Origin: Hydrogenovibrio sp. UBA654
GTDB lineage: Bacteria > Pseudomonadota > Gammaproteobacteria > Thiomicrospirales > Thiomicrospiraceae
Length of the DNA: 25,436 nucleotides
NCBI GenBank assembly: GCA_002299585.1
Contig: DBOE01000029.1
Location: 1 to 25,436, forward strand
Reading direction: 5' to 3'
The stretch's first letter is position 1, and each line of letters begins with the position of its first letter. Position numbers and translations under genes: made by a program. Positions 8,245 through 16,352 of the stretch are shown here, piece by piece. Below the pieces are notes generated by a model that was given only the letters and a program-made list of their open reading frames with translations, made no database searches and had not been told where the DNA came from.

Positions 8245-9051
8245 ATGAAACGAAAATATATAATATTTTGCTTGTTTGTTACAACTAAAGTAGTGGCTTC
8301 TTCTGGGGGTTTAGCTAGTATTCCTGCCACTTTAAGTTTACAACAGCAACTAGACTTATCACAAAGAATTGAATTAAATGAAACAGCAGGCAAAGATAAA
8401 TATTTAACCTACTGGAGTAAAAATGAACCTTTTCCATCATTTGGAATCGGCCATTTTATTTGGTTACCTAATAATATTAACATGCCATTTAAAGAGACTT
8501 TTCCCCGCTTAGTAGCTTTTCTGGCGACTAAAACTCCTCCACCAATCTGGTTAGCTAATTTATCGCCCTTTAAGTTACCTTGGCAAAATAAACAACAGTT
8601 TGATAAAGATCTTAATAAGTTAAGATTAAAACAACTTCGACGATGGTTAAAAAAAACAAAAAAAATACAGGCTGAATTTATTTATCAACGGTTTATTAGT
8701 GAGTTAAATCTTGCTAAGCAAAGTTTGTCTAATGCAAAATTAAATAAATTAGAAGTTAATCTAACACAATTAATTAAAACTCCAGCAGGTTTTTTTGCCA
8801 TAATTGATTATGCAAATTTTAAAGGCATTGGTAATAACCAATTAGAAGTTTATAATTATGATAAAAAAACTATTCGCTGGGGATTGATTGATGTTGTGTT
8901 AGCAATGCCTAGTTCCACTTTAAGTCTCTTAGAAAATTTTATCAAAACGGCAAAGTTTATTTTGCAAGAAAGAACTAAATATGCACCTAAACAAAATGAA
9001 AAAAAATGGCTTAAAGGCTGGTATTATCGCCTAGATGGTTATAGAAGGTAA
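8245..9051 (+). CDS. Secreted lysozyme-like-fold protein (GIGHF family), function unknown
   Basis: A 268-residue protein with signal peptide MKRKYIIFCLFVTTKVVA. The ATG at 8245 is chosen over ATG 8236 and TTG 8224 because GGGGA (8230-8234) sits 10 bases before it and because it begins the signal peptide. The mature part has RIELNETAGK followed by SFGIGHFIWLP (GIGH at residues 67-70); a Glu some 20-25 residues before a GIGH motif is reminiscent of lysozyme-like folds. Further conserved-looking stretches are FFAIIDYANFKGIG, RWGLIDVVLAM and NEKKWLKGWYYRLDGY. I recall this as a widespread uncharacterised proteobacterial family; lysozyme-like activity is inference. It follows the DUF4105 gene by 39 bases. 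Confidence 0.72.
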   Translation: MKRKYIIFCLFVTTKVVASSGGLASIPATLSLQQQLDLSQRIELNETAGKDKYLTYWSKNEPFPSFGIGHFIWLPNNINMPFKETFPRLVAFLATKTPPPIWLANLSPFKLPWQNKQQFDKDLNKLRLKQLRRWLKKTKKIQAEFIYQRFISELNLAKQSLSNAKLNKLEVNLTQLIKTPAGFFAIIDYANFKGIGNNQLEVYNYDKKTIRWGLIDVVLAMPSSTLSLLENFIKTAKFILQERTKYAPKQNEKKWLKGWYYRLDGYRR

Positions 9052-9054
9052 AAT

Positions 9055-9945
9055 ATGTTAAAAACACTTATAGGAACAACAAGACCATCTTTTTTAATAT
9101 TGACACTAGCTAGTTTATCATTAAGCGTTTCATGGGCAGATTTTAATGGTATAGCATGGAACGGTGGAGTATTGTTTTTAGTTTTAGTTGCCACACTGTT
9201 TGCTCATATTAGTGTTAATATGCTAAATGAATATGAAGACTTCAATTCTGGGCTAGATGATATGACTGAAAGAACTCCTTTTAGTGGCGGTAGCGGTAGC
9301 TTACAAAAACATCCTCAACTGGCTGAAAAGGTTGCTTTAATTGGTTATTTGTTATTAGGAACTGTTGCTAGTATCGGAGTATTCTTTATATATTTAAGGG
9401 GATGGGACATTTTACTTATTGGTATTTTGGGGCTTATAATCATTGTGTTTTATACTCCATGGATAACCCATTATCCAATATTATGTTTATTAGTTTCAGG
9501 TTTTGCTTTTGGCCCCTTGATGGTTAATGGAGCTTATTTAGTTTTAACTGGTAACTATGATTTATCAATGTTGTTAATTTCGATGATTCCATTTTTTTTG
9601 GTAAATAATCTTTTATTGTTAAATCAAATTCCAGATATTAATGCCGATAAATCTGTCGGCAGGTATAATTTTTTACATAAATATGGGATAGATGCAGGAA
9701 TAAAGATATATTTTTTAAATTGGTTATTTGCTTTTTTAATGCTAGCAATATTGTTGCTACTAGGTGTTTTTCCTAAAACAGTATTAATTACTGTTTTAGT
9801 ATTATTTTTATCTATCCCTTTGCTATTGGTAGTTATTAAAAGTAAAACTGATATAAAAAAATTAAATTTGGCAATGGGTTTGAATGTATTATTAACTATT
9901 GCTACTCCAATTTTAATCTCAATAGGAATATACTTAAATTTATGA
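9055..9945 (+). CDS. UbiA-family prenyltransferase (MenA-like)
   Basis: Integral-membrane aromatic prenyltransferase of 296 residues with about eight to nine hydrophobic segments. Both Mg-prenyl-diphosphate motifs are visible: first NEYED (Asn58, Asp62, followed by NSGLDD) and second DINADKSVGR (Asp194, Asp198). The second motif and the following RYNFLHKYG resemble MenA-type enzymes, which prenylate 1,4-dihydroxy-2-naphthoate, more than UbiA of ubiquinone synthesis, but the acceptor cannot be told from sequence alone. No other quinone-pathway gene is near. It begins 3 bases after the preceding gene, and its stop overlaps the cysM start by ATGA. Confidence 0.8.
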   Translation: MLKTLIGTTRPSFLILTLASLSLSVSWADFNGIAWNGGVLFLVLVATLFAHISVNMLNEYEDFNSGLDDMTERTPFSGGSGSLQKHPQLAEKVALIGYLLLGTVASIGVFFIYLRGWDILLIGILGLIIIVFYTPWITHYPILCLLVSGFAFGPLMVNGAYLVLTGNYDLSMLLISMIPFFLVNNLLLLNQIPDINADKSVGRYNFLHKYGIDAGIKIYFLNWLFAFLMLAILLLLGVFPKTVLITVLVLFLSIPLLLVVIKSKTDIKKLNLAMGLNVLLTIATPILISIGIYLNL

Positions 9946-10832
9946 AAAATTTAATTGATACCGTAGGTAATACGCCTTTAGTGTATATTCAAAGAATGTT
10001 AAATAACAAGACAAATAGTGTTATTTATGCAAAATTAGAAGGTAATAACCCTGCAGGTTCGGTAAAAGATAGACCAGCTCTTAACATGATAAAACAAGCG
10101 GAGTTAAGGGGAGAAATTAAAAAAGGTGATACTTTAATTGAAGCAACTAGTGGCAACACAGGAATTGCTTTAGCTATGGCAGCGGCAATGATGGGTTATA
10201 AAATGAAACTTATTATGCCTAGCAATATGTCAATGGAGAGAAAGGCATCTATGGCGGCTTATGGAGCAGAATTAATAGAAGTAACGAAAGAGCAAGGCAT
10301 GGAAGGAGCAAGAGATTTAGCCCAAACAATGCAGCAAAATGGAGAGGGTTTCGTGCTTGACCAGTTTGCTAATATAGATAATCCTTTAGCACATTATTTA
10401 ACAACTGCTCCAGAAATATGGCAAGAAACTAAAGGTAAAATAACTCATTTTATTAGTGCCATGGGTACTACTGGTACTATTATGGGTTGTTCAATGTATT
10501 TTAAAGAGCAAAATCCAGCAATACAAATAATAGGGGTACAACCAGAAGAAGGGGCAGCAATTCCTGGCATAAGACGCTGGCCAAAAGAATACTTGCCAAC
10601 TATTTATGATGCTAATAGAATTGATATGTTAATTGATATGAGTCAAAAACGCTCCGAAGATACTATGCGAGACTTGGCAATTAAAGAAGGTATTTTTGTT
10701 GGAGTTTCTTCAGGTGGTGCAATGTCTGCAGCATCAGAAATAGCGGAGCAAACAGAAAATGCCTTAATAGTAACTATTTTTTGTGATCGTGGCGATAGAT
10801 ATTTATCAACAGGTATTTTTAATAAGAATTAA
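9942..10832 (+). CDS. cysM: Cysteine synthase B
   Basis: PLP-dependent O-acetylserine (or O-phosphoserine/thiosulfate) sulfhydrylase. The PLP lysine is Lys42 in NPAGSVKDR, the substrate loop is EATSGNTG, and the phosphate-binding loop is MGTTGTI. The run QPEEGAAIPGIRRWPKEYLP and the end CDRGDRYLSTGIF are characteristic of CysM rather than CysK; CysM also accepts thiosulfate. Length 296 against about 303 in E. coli. The ATG overlaps the prenyltransferase stop in ATGA, so it is translationally coupled. One base separates it from the CYTH gene. Confidence 0.95.
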   Translation: MKNLIDTVGNTPLVYIQRMLNNKTNSVIYAKLEGNNPAGSVKDRPALNMIKQAELRGEIKKGDTLIEATSGNTGIALAMAAAMMGYKMKLIMPSNMSMERKASMAAYGAELIEVTKEQGMEGARDLAQTMQQNGEGFVLDQFANIDNPLAHYLTTAPEIWQETKGKITHFISAMGTTGTIMGCSMYFKEQNPAIQIIGVQPEEGAAIPGIRRWPKEYLPTIYDANRIDMLIDMSQKRSEDTMRDLAIKEGIFVGVSSGGAMSAASEIAEQTENALIVTIFCDRGDRYLSTGIFNKN

Positions 10833-10833
10833 T

Positions 10834-11334
10834 ATGGCAAGAGAAATAGAACGAAAATTTTTACTAAAGAATTCAAGCTGGAAAAAGTTAGCTTATAAAA
10901 AAACGCATTTTAGTCAAGCATATTTAAATGGTATTAATAATGGAGCTTGCAAAAGCTCTATTCGAATTCGCATTGAAGGTGATAAGGCTAATTTAAATAT
11001 TAAAAGTTTAGAAATAGGCATTAGTCGCGATGAATATGAATATTCAATTAATCTAGCGGATGCCCAACAAATGATTAAAACCTTAGCAGTAGGGTCAGTA
11101 GTAGAAAAACATCGATATCTTGTTGAAAATGCAGGTTCTTTGTGGGAAATAGATGAGTTTTTAGGTGATAATAATGGTTTGGTAGTTGCTGAAATAGAGT
11201 TAAAATCTGTAGATGAAAAGTTAGTGTTTCCTAGCTGGATTAGGCGAGAAGTAACTGAATTGGTTCGTTATTATAATATTAGCTTAAGCCAAAACCCTTA
11301 CTCTCAATGGACTGAAGATGAACAATCGTTTTAA
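10834..11334 (+). CDS. CYTH-domain protein (probable inorganic triphosphatase)
   Basis: A 166-residue triphosphate-tunnel metalloenzyme. The N-terminal ExExK signature is present as REIERKFLL (Glu4, Glu6, Lys8), and later charged strands such as SIRIRIEG, LNIKSLE, VEKHRYLV, WEIDEFLG and VAEIELKS supply the alternating Arg/Lys/Glu tunnel residues. Stand-alone bacterial CYTH proteins of this size have been shown to cleave tripolyphosphate; some relatives are class IV adenylate cyclases, which I regard as less likely. The ATG at 10834 is preferred over an earlier in-frame one inside cysM because the ExExK motif normally sits at the very N terminus. It overlaps tolC by 17 bases. Confidence 0.87.
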   Translation: MAREIERKFLLKNSSWKKLAYKKTHFSQAYLNGINNGACKSSIRIRIEGDKANLNIKSLEIGISRDEYEYSINLADAQQMIKTLAVGSVVEKHRYLVENAGSLWEIDEFLGDNNGLVVAEIELKSVDEKLVFPSWIRREVTELVRYYNISLSQNPYSQWTEDEQSF

Positions 11335-12679
11335 AGCTCTATTATTATTTATGTTTATAACACAAACTTATGCTGAGAACTCTATTGGTATTCTTGAGGT
11401 TTATAAACTAGCATTAAAACATGATGCCCAATTAGCACAAGCACAAGCGGTTTATCAAGCGAGTATGGAAGGGTTAGACATTGCTAAAGCACCATTGTTA
11501 CCACAGCTTTCTGCAAGCGGTAGTTATACTATTGATGATGGCACTAATGGTGGTAATGTCGGGGTTAATGCTGGCGGTAATGCTAATAATATAGCAGATG
11601 TAAGCACCTTGTCTGCGGGGGTTAATCTGCGACAATCATTGTATGAAAAAGATGTTTGGGATAAATATGAAAAGGCAAAAATTGTTTTAGATAAATCTAA
11701 GTATGAATTTAAAATTGCCGAGCAAGAAATGATTATTCGTCTAGCAAAAAGTTATTTTAAAGTTTTATTAGCTCAAGTAGATTTAAAACTAGAACAAGCA
11801 CAAGTAACAGCTAATAAAACTCAGTGGCAAAGAAGCCTAGAATCTAAAAAAGTTGGTTTGGTTAATATTGCTGATGTATTACAAGCAAAATCTAACTATG
11901 ATCTATCAAAATCAGAAAAAATAACCGCCGAAAATAATTTAGATATTGCCAATGAAGAGCTAATAACACTGGTGGGTGTTAAGATTAACAATATAAAAAC
12001 AATGAAATTTGATGTGCGTATAACACATAAAAAATTAGATATACATCAGTATGAGGACCTAGCGGTTAACAATAATATAACGGTATTAAAATTAACTGAA
12101 CAAAAGAATATTGCAGATAAAGAAGTGGCAATACAAAAATCAGGGCATTGGCCTAAACTATATTTGCAGGGTAGTTATGTAGACCAATCCTATTCTAACT
12201 TTGATAGTAGATTTGCGGTAAATTATAGAGCGAGGAGTAATTTAAAAATTGGTATTTATGCTCAACTACCAATTTATGCAGGTGGCGGGATATCGGCCAG
12301 TGTTTCTCAAGCAATCTATAGTGCAAAGGCTACAAATATAGGGGTTAGAGCAGCCAAAGAAAATGCAAAACTTAACGCTAGAGTTGAGGTTAAAAATTTG
12401 CAACGAGGCTATAAATTAATTGCAGCTAACCGTGTAGCAGTACAATCAAATGAGGCATTTGTTGTCAGTGCAGAAGAGAGTTATCTGGTAGGTTTAACTG
12501 ACCAATTAAGTGTTTTAACAGCAAGGGCAAATAAATACCAAGCATTAAGAAATTTAACCTTATCATTACATAATTTTGTATTAAGTGATTTACGCCTTGC
12601 CAAAGCTACTGGATCTTTAAGTATTAATGATTTAATTAAAATAGAAACGATTCTTTCTGCTCAAAAGTTTAATGGATAG
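11318..12679 (+). CDS. tolC: TolC-family outer-membrane efflux/secretion channel
   Basis: Outer-membrane channel with periplasmic alpha-barrel that serves efflux pumps and type I secretion. Signal peptide MNNRFKALLLFMFITQTYA precedes a 430-residue mature protein with the two internal repeats of the family: LYEKDVWDKYEKAK and IYAGGGISASVSQAIYSA both mark the turn between strand and helix, followed by long coiled helices. Helix starts such as EVYKLALKHDAQLAQAQAVY are typical. No membrane-fusion protein or inner-membrane pump gene is next to it, so it is probably a general TolC used by systems elsewhere. It overlaps the CYTH gene by 17 bases and the following binding-protein gene by 8. Confidence 0.88.
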   Translation: MNNRFKALLLFMFITQTYAENSIGILEVYKLALKHDAQLAQAQAVYQASMEGLDIAKAPLLPQLSASGSYTIDDGTNGGNVGVNAGGNANNIADVSTLSAGVNLRQSLYEKDVWDKYEKAKIVLDKSKYEFKIAEQEMIIRLAKSYFKVLLAQVDLKLEQAQVTANKTQWQRSLESKKVGLVNIADVLQAKSNYDLSKSEKITAENNLDIANEELITLVGVKINNIKTMKFDVRITHKKLDIHQYEDLAVNNNITVLKLTEQKNIADKEVAIQKSGHWPKLYLQGSYVDQSYSNFDSRFAVNYRARSNLKIGIYAQLPIYAGGGISASVSQAIYSAKATNIGVRAAKENAKLNARVEVKNLQRGYKLIAANRVAVQSNEAFVVSAEESYLVGLTDQLSVLTARANKYQALRNLTLSLHNFVLSDLRLAKATGSLSINDLIKIETILSAQKFNG

Positions 12680-14165
12680 AAGAAAGTTTTTACAAACCAG
12701 TGTCAAGTTACCTGCTGTTTTAAGTGTCTTAACAAGTTGTTCTAAGAGTAGAGTTCAGATAGAGACTATCAAAATTGGGGTAACCTCTCGCCCACGAATG
12801 TTAGACCCTCGCAAGGCAACTGATGCACTTTCTAATCGCATAAATAGGCTTATTTATCAGCAATTAATTGATTTTAATCGATCATTTTTTCCTAGCCCAT
12901 CGTTAGCTAGTTGGCAACAATTATCTTTAACTCATTATCGACTTAAGTTAATTAAACAAAGCTTTTTCCATAATGGCAAGCCCTTAACAGCAGTTGATGT
13001 AGTAGCAACCTACCAATCTATATTAGATAAAGATTTTGGTTCACCGCATAGAGGTTCTTTAAAACATATTGAACAAATAACTGCCCTTAATAATGAGGAA
13101 GTTGATTTTTGTTTATTAAAACCTGACCCATTATTTATTAGTCGCTTAGTAATCGGTATATTACCTGCAGACTTAATAGCTAAAAACCATTCATTTGTTA
13201 ATGAACCAGTAGGTTCTGGAGCTTGTACTCTAGTTAAAAAAAATGAACAAAAAATAGTTTTAGCAAGAAAAGACAAGGTTCATTTAGAGTTTATTACTGT
13301 AAAAGATGCCACAATAAGAATACTAAAACTTAAAAAAGGTGAGTTAGATATAATCCAGAATGACTTATCGCCAGAGCTATTAGATTATTGTAAAAAACGC
13401 CCTGATGAATTTAGAGTTTTAGCTAGTAATGGTACAGGATTTAGCTACATAGGCTTTAACTTTGAAGACCCAATACTTGCCGATATTAATATTCGTAAAG
13501 CAATAGCCTATGCAATAAATCGTCAAGAAATTATTGCTAAGTTATTTGTGGGTTATGCAAGATTAGCTGGAGGTTTACTTGTACCTGAACACTGGAGCGG
13601 AGTACAGGGTTTAACTGGCTATGAATTCAACCTGACCAAGGCTAAGAAACATTTAAGCTTAGCTAAGGTTGATACAAAAGATGGTCTTACATTAAGTTTT
13701 AAAACCTCATCTGACCCAACTAGAGTTAGGATTGCAGCTATTTATCAAGCACAATTAAAAAAAATAGGCATTAAATTAAATATCCAAAGCTATGATTGGG
13801 GAACTTTCTACAGTGATATAAAAAATGGCAGATTTCAGCTGTATAGTCTAGCTTGGGTAGGGGTTAAAAGCCCAGATATTTTTCAGTATGTGTTTGATTC
13901 TAATGCTATTCCACCAAAAGGAGCAAATAGGGGGCGTTATAAAAATGAGCTAGCTGATAGACTTATTAGAGAGGCAAATCAATCAAGTTCATTAACCAAA
14001 CAGGCAGAGACATATCGTAAACTACAAGTACATTTGCAACAAACTCTAGCGATAATTCCATTGTGGTATGAAGACCAATATGCGGTTACTAGATTAGGTA
14101 TTAAAGGCTATAAAGTATTTTCTGACGGCAGGTTTGATGCTTTACTGACCACTAAAAAATTATGA
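12672..14165 (+). CDS. Peptide ABC transporter substrate-binding lipoprotein (SBP_bac_5, OppA/DppA-like)
   Basis: Solute-binding protein of 497 residues for a peptide (or muropeptide) ABC importer. The N terminus MDRRKFLQTS resembles a twin-arginine export signal and ends in a lipobox SVLTSC with Cys23, so it is probably a Tat-exported lipoprotein. Family landmarks: FHNGKPLTAVDVVATYQSI, GTGFSYIGFNFEDP, NIRKAIAYAINRQEI, WGTFYSDIKNGRFQLYSLAW and IIPLWYEDQYAV. It overlaps tolC by 8 bases and the YkuD gene by ATGA. With permeases and nagZ in the same operon, cell-wall peptides are the likeliest cargo; that is inference, and di/oligopeptides in general are the alternative. Confidence 0.87.
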   Translation: MDRRKFLQTSVKLPAVLSVLTSCSKSRVQIETIKIGVTSRPRMLDPRKATDALSNRINRLIYQQLIDFNRSFFPSPSLASWQQLSLTHYRLKLIKQSFFHNGKPLTAVDVVATYQSILDKDFGSPHRGSLKHIEQITALNNEEVDFCLLKPDPLFISRLVIGILPADLIAKNHSFVNEPVGSGACTLVKKNEQKIVLARKDKVHLEFITVKDATIRILKLKKGELDIIQNDLSPELLDYCKKRPDEFRVLASNGTGFSYIGFNFEDPILADINIRKAIAYAINRQEIIAKLFVGYARLAGGLLVPEHWSGVQGLTGYEFNLTKAKKHLSLAKVDTKDGLTLSFKTSSDPTRVRIAAIYQAQLKKIGIKLNIQSYDWGTFYSDIKNGRFQLYSLAWVGVKSPDIFQYVFDSNAIPPKGANRGRYKNELADRLIREANQSSSLTKQAETYRKLQVHLQQTLAIIPLWYEDQYAVTRLGIKGYKVFSDGRFDALLTTKKL

Positions 14166-14638
14166 AAATCAATATATCTATAACTAAGCAAACCCTAACT
14201 TTATTTATAGGCAAAAAAATAATAAAAAAATATTTAGTAAGCACTAGTGCAAAGGGGGGGGGTAATGAAAAAAATTCTAATAAAACCCCTTTAGGTAAAC
14301 ATATAATTAGAGCAAAGATTGGAGCAGATACTCAGATAAATACAGTGTTTGTAGGTAGAAGAGCAACAGGTGAAATTTATAATGAAAAGTTGGCAAAAAA
14401 ATATCCAAATAGAGATTGGGTTTTAACTAGAATAATTTGGTTATCAGGTCTTGAAAAGGGTAAAAACCGTCTTGGCAAGGTGGACACTATGCAACGTTAT
14501 ATTTATATTCACGCTACACCAGGCACTGAACCTATGGGTATCGCAAAATCACATGGTTGTATTAGAATGAGAAATACAGATTTAATAGAGCTTTTTACAC
14601 TGGTTAAAGTTAAAACAGAGGTAGAAATTACTGCATGA
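14162..14638 (+). CDS. YkuD-domain protein without signal peptide (candidate cytoplasmic L,D-carboxypeptidase)
   Basis: A 158-residue protein that is essentially only a YkuD catalytic domain: KTPLGKHIIRA, His117 in YIYIHATPGTEPMG, and SHGCIRM with the nucleophile Cys133. There is no signal peptide or membrane segment; the chain begins directly with MKINISITKQTLTLF, so it should stay in the cytoplasm. YkuD proteins are usually exported L,D-transpeptidases, but signal-less members (ElsL of Acinetobacter, LdcV of Vibrio, as I recall) are L,D-carboxypeptidases that trim recycled tetrapeptides. Its place between peptide-importer genes and near nagZ supports that role. A run of nine G codes for Lys31-Gly34. 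ATGA overlaps join it to both neighbours. Confidence 0.82.
   Translation: MKINISITKQTLTLFIGKKIIKKYLVSTSAKGGGNEKNSNKTPLGKHIIRAKIGADTQINTVFVGRRATGEIYNEKLAKKYPNRDWVLTRIIWLSGLEKGKNRLGKVDTMQRYIYIHATPGTEPMGIAKSHGCIRMRNTDLIELFTLVKVKTEVEITA
14254..14262 (+). repeat. G9 homopolymer within the YkuD gene
   Basis: Nine consecutive G in an AT-rich gene, at codons 31-34, upstream of the catalytic His117 and Cys133. It is the longest G run in the window; runs of seven occur at 1364-1370 (ftsK) and 15364-15370 (permease). A one-base slip would abolish the protein. Confidence 0.9.
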
Positions 14639-15558
14639 TTCAGTATTTACTTAGGCTTTTAGTTTCAATATTATTTATATCTTGGATAGTTGGTTCACTA
14701 GTATTTTTGTTAATCCATCTAGCCCCTGGAGATCCTGTTGCAGTAATGCTAGGTGATTGGGCAAGTCCTGCGGATGAAGAAGTATTACGCCAAAAACTAG
14801 GTTTAGATCTACCTCTTTGGCAACAATATTGGCAATATATATCAGGTATCGTGCAAGGAGATTTAGGCGAATCATTATTTTACCAACAGCCAGTAGCTAT
14901 GCTAATTGCCGAGAGATTTCCATATACTTTACAACTAGCAGTAATGGCATTATTTATAGCAATTTTAATTGCTTTCCCATTAGGGATTTGGTCGTCATTA
15001 AAAGCTGGTAAGTTACCAGATCATTTTGCCATGTCAGTCTCTTTAATTGGAGTTTCTATTCCAAATTTTTGGCTAGGGCCAATGTTAATTCTATTATTTT
15101 CAATAACTCTTGGGTTGTTACCTGTTAGTGGTGCAGAACAACCATTTTCTTGGGTGTTACCATCACTAACTTTAGGCACTGCACTAGCCGCAATCTTGGC
15201 AAGAATGCTTAGGGCATCTTTATTAGAAATTTACCATGAAGACTTTATAAAAACTGCTAAGGCTAAGGGTCTAAATAACCGTCTAGTTTATGGCAAACAT
15301 GCCCTTAGAAATGCGTTATTACCAGTGGTAACTATTTTAGGGCTACAATTAGGAACCTTGCTAGGGGGGGCTGTAATTACCGAAGTGGTTTTTGATTGGC
15401 CAGGCATAGGTCAGTTGCTAGTAGAATCAATTCAACGACGGGACTATCCAGTAGTACAGGCCTGCATTTTGATAATTAGTATAGCTTATATAACCATTAA
15501 CGGTTTAACAGAAATGGTTTATGCTTGGCTAGACCCTAGAATTAGGCTAGCAAAATGA
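14635..15558 (+). CDS. Peptide ABC transporter permease (OppB/DppB-like)
   Basis: Inner-membrane permease of 307 residues with six predicted transmembrane helices. The N terminus has the family pattern LVFLLIHLAPGDPVAVMLGD, followed by RQKLGLDLPLWQQYWQYI and GDLGESLF. The cytoplasmic EAA loop, which docks the ATPase, is at about 201-230 (HEDFIKTAKAKGLNNR). The C-terminal part VVFDWPGIGQLLVESIQRRDYPVVQA is typical of DppB/OppB. ATGA overlaps join it to the YkuD gene before it and the second permease after it. The ATPase subunits are not in the window. Confidence 0.93.
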   Translation: MIQYLLRLLVSILFISWIVGSLVFLLIHLAPGDPVAVMLGDWASPADEEVLRQKLGLDLPLWQQYWQYISGIVQGDLGESLFYQQPVAMLIAERFPYTLQLAVMALFIAILIAFPLGIWSSLKAGKLPDHFAMSVSLIGVSIPNFWLGPMLILLFSITLGLLPVSGAEQPFSWVLPSLTLGTALAAILARMLRASLLEIYHEDFIKTAKAKGLNNRLVYGKHALRNALLPVVTILGLQLGTLLGGAVITEVVFDWPGIGQLLVESIQRRDYPVVQACILIISIAYITINGLTEMVYAWLDPRIRLAK

Positions 15559-16343
15559 AGTTTTTATTTATTGCTATAATCATTGCTTGGGTGTTAATGG
15601 CATTAATGGGCGGTTTTATTGGTGAAGAAGCTAATTCCATTAATTTAAACCTAATGTTAGCACCACCAAGCTTAGAAGAAATACTAGGCTCTGATGAACT
15701 AGGCAGACCAGTTTTGCAAAGGTTAATTATAGGGGCTAAAACCTCATTTATTGTTGCACTGAGTGTGGTTATTTTTTCATTTATAATTGGCACAACAATC
15801 GGCATTTATAGTGCTTATATTGGTGGCTGGATTGATAAAATAATTTTAAAAATTATTGATGTATTTTTAGCTTTTCCTGGTTTATTATTAGCAATAGCTT
15901 TAGCGGCAATTTTAGGGCCTGGAATTGAAAATGTTATTTTTGCTTTAGTAACAGTAGGTTGGGTTGGTTATGCTCGTTTAGCAAGGGCACAGACTCTTAG
16001 TTTAAAACATAGAGAGCATATATTAGCTGCCAAAGCACTAGGCACTCCAACCTATTTAATTTTATTTAAGCACTTATTGCCTTTAATAATGGCAACATTA
16101 GGCGTAGAAGCAACGTTTGGTATTGCTGGAGCAGTTATCTCTGAAGCAGGATTATCTTTCTTAGGCTTAGGAGTACAAGCTCCTGATGCCTCATGGGGTA
16201 GTATGATAAGAGAGGGAACTCGTTATTTACTGGTAGCGCCGCATTTAGTTATTTTTCCTGGTATGGCTTTAATGTTAGTTGTTTTAGCGGTAAACTTAGC
16301 TGGAGATAAATGGCGAGATAAATTAGATGTTAGGTCTAAATAA
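15555..16343 (+). CDS. Peptide ABC transporter permease (OppC/DppC-like)
   Basis: Second inner-membrane permease, 262 residues, pairing with the preceding one. The family hallmark LGSDELGRPVLQRLIIGAKT is at 44-63, DVFLAFPGLLLAIALAAILGPG follows, and the EAA loop is at about 153-176 (REHILAAKALGTPTYLILFK). SEAGLSFLGLGVQAPDASWG and AVNLAGDKWRDKLDVR at the end are diagnostic of OppC/DppC. It is slightly short for the family (often about 280-300), with only a short stretch before the first membrane helix. It overlaps the first permease by ATGA and is 9 bases before nagZ. No oppD/oppF-type ATPase gene follows. Confidence 0.93.
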   Translation: MKFLFIAIIIAWVLMALMGGFIGEEANSINLNLMLAPPSLEEILGSDELGRPVLQRLIIGAKTSFIVALSVVIFSFIIGTTIGIYSAYIGGWIDKIILKIIDVFLAFPGLLLAIALAAILGPGIENVIFALVTVGWVGYARLARAQTLSLKHREHILAAKALGTPTYLILFKHLLPLIMATLGVEATFGIAGAVISEAGLSFLGLGVQAPDASWGSMIREGTRYLLVAPHLVIFPGMALMLVVLAVNLAGDKWRDKLDVRSK

Positions 16344-16352
16344 GGTTAAATA

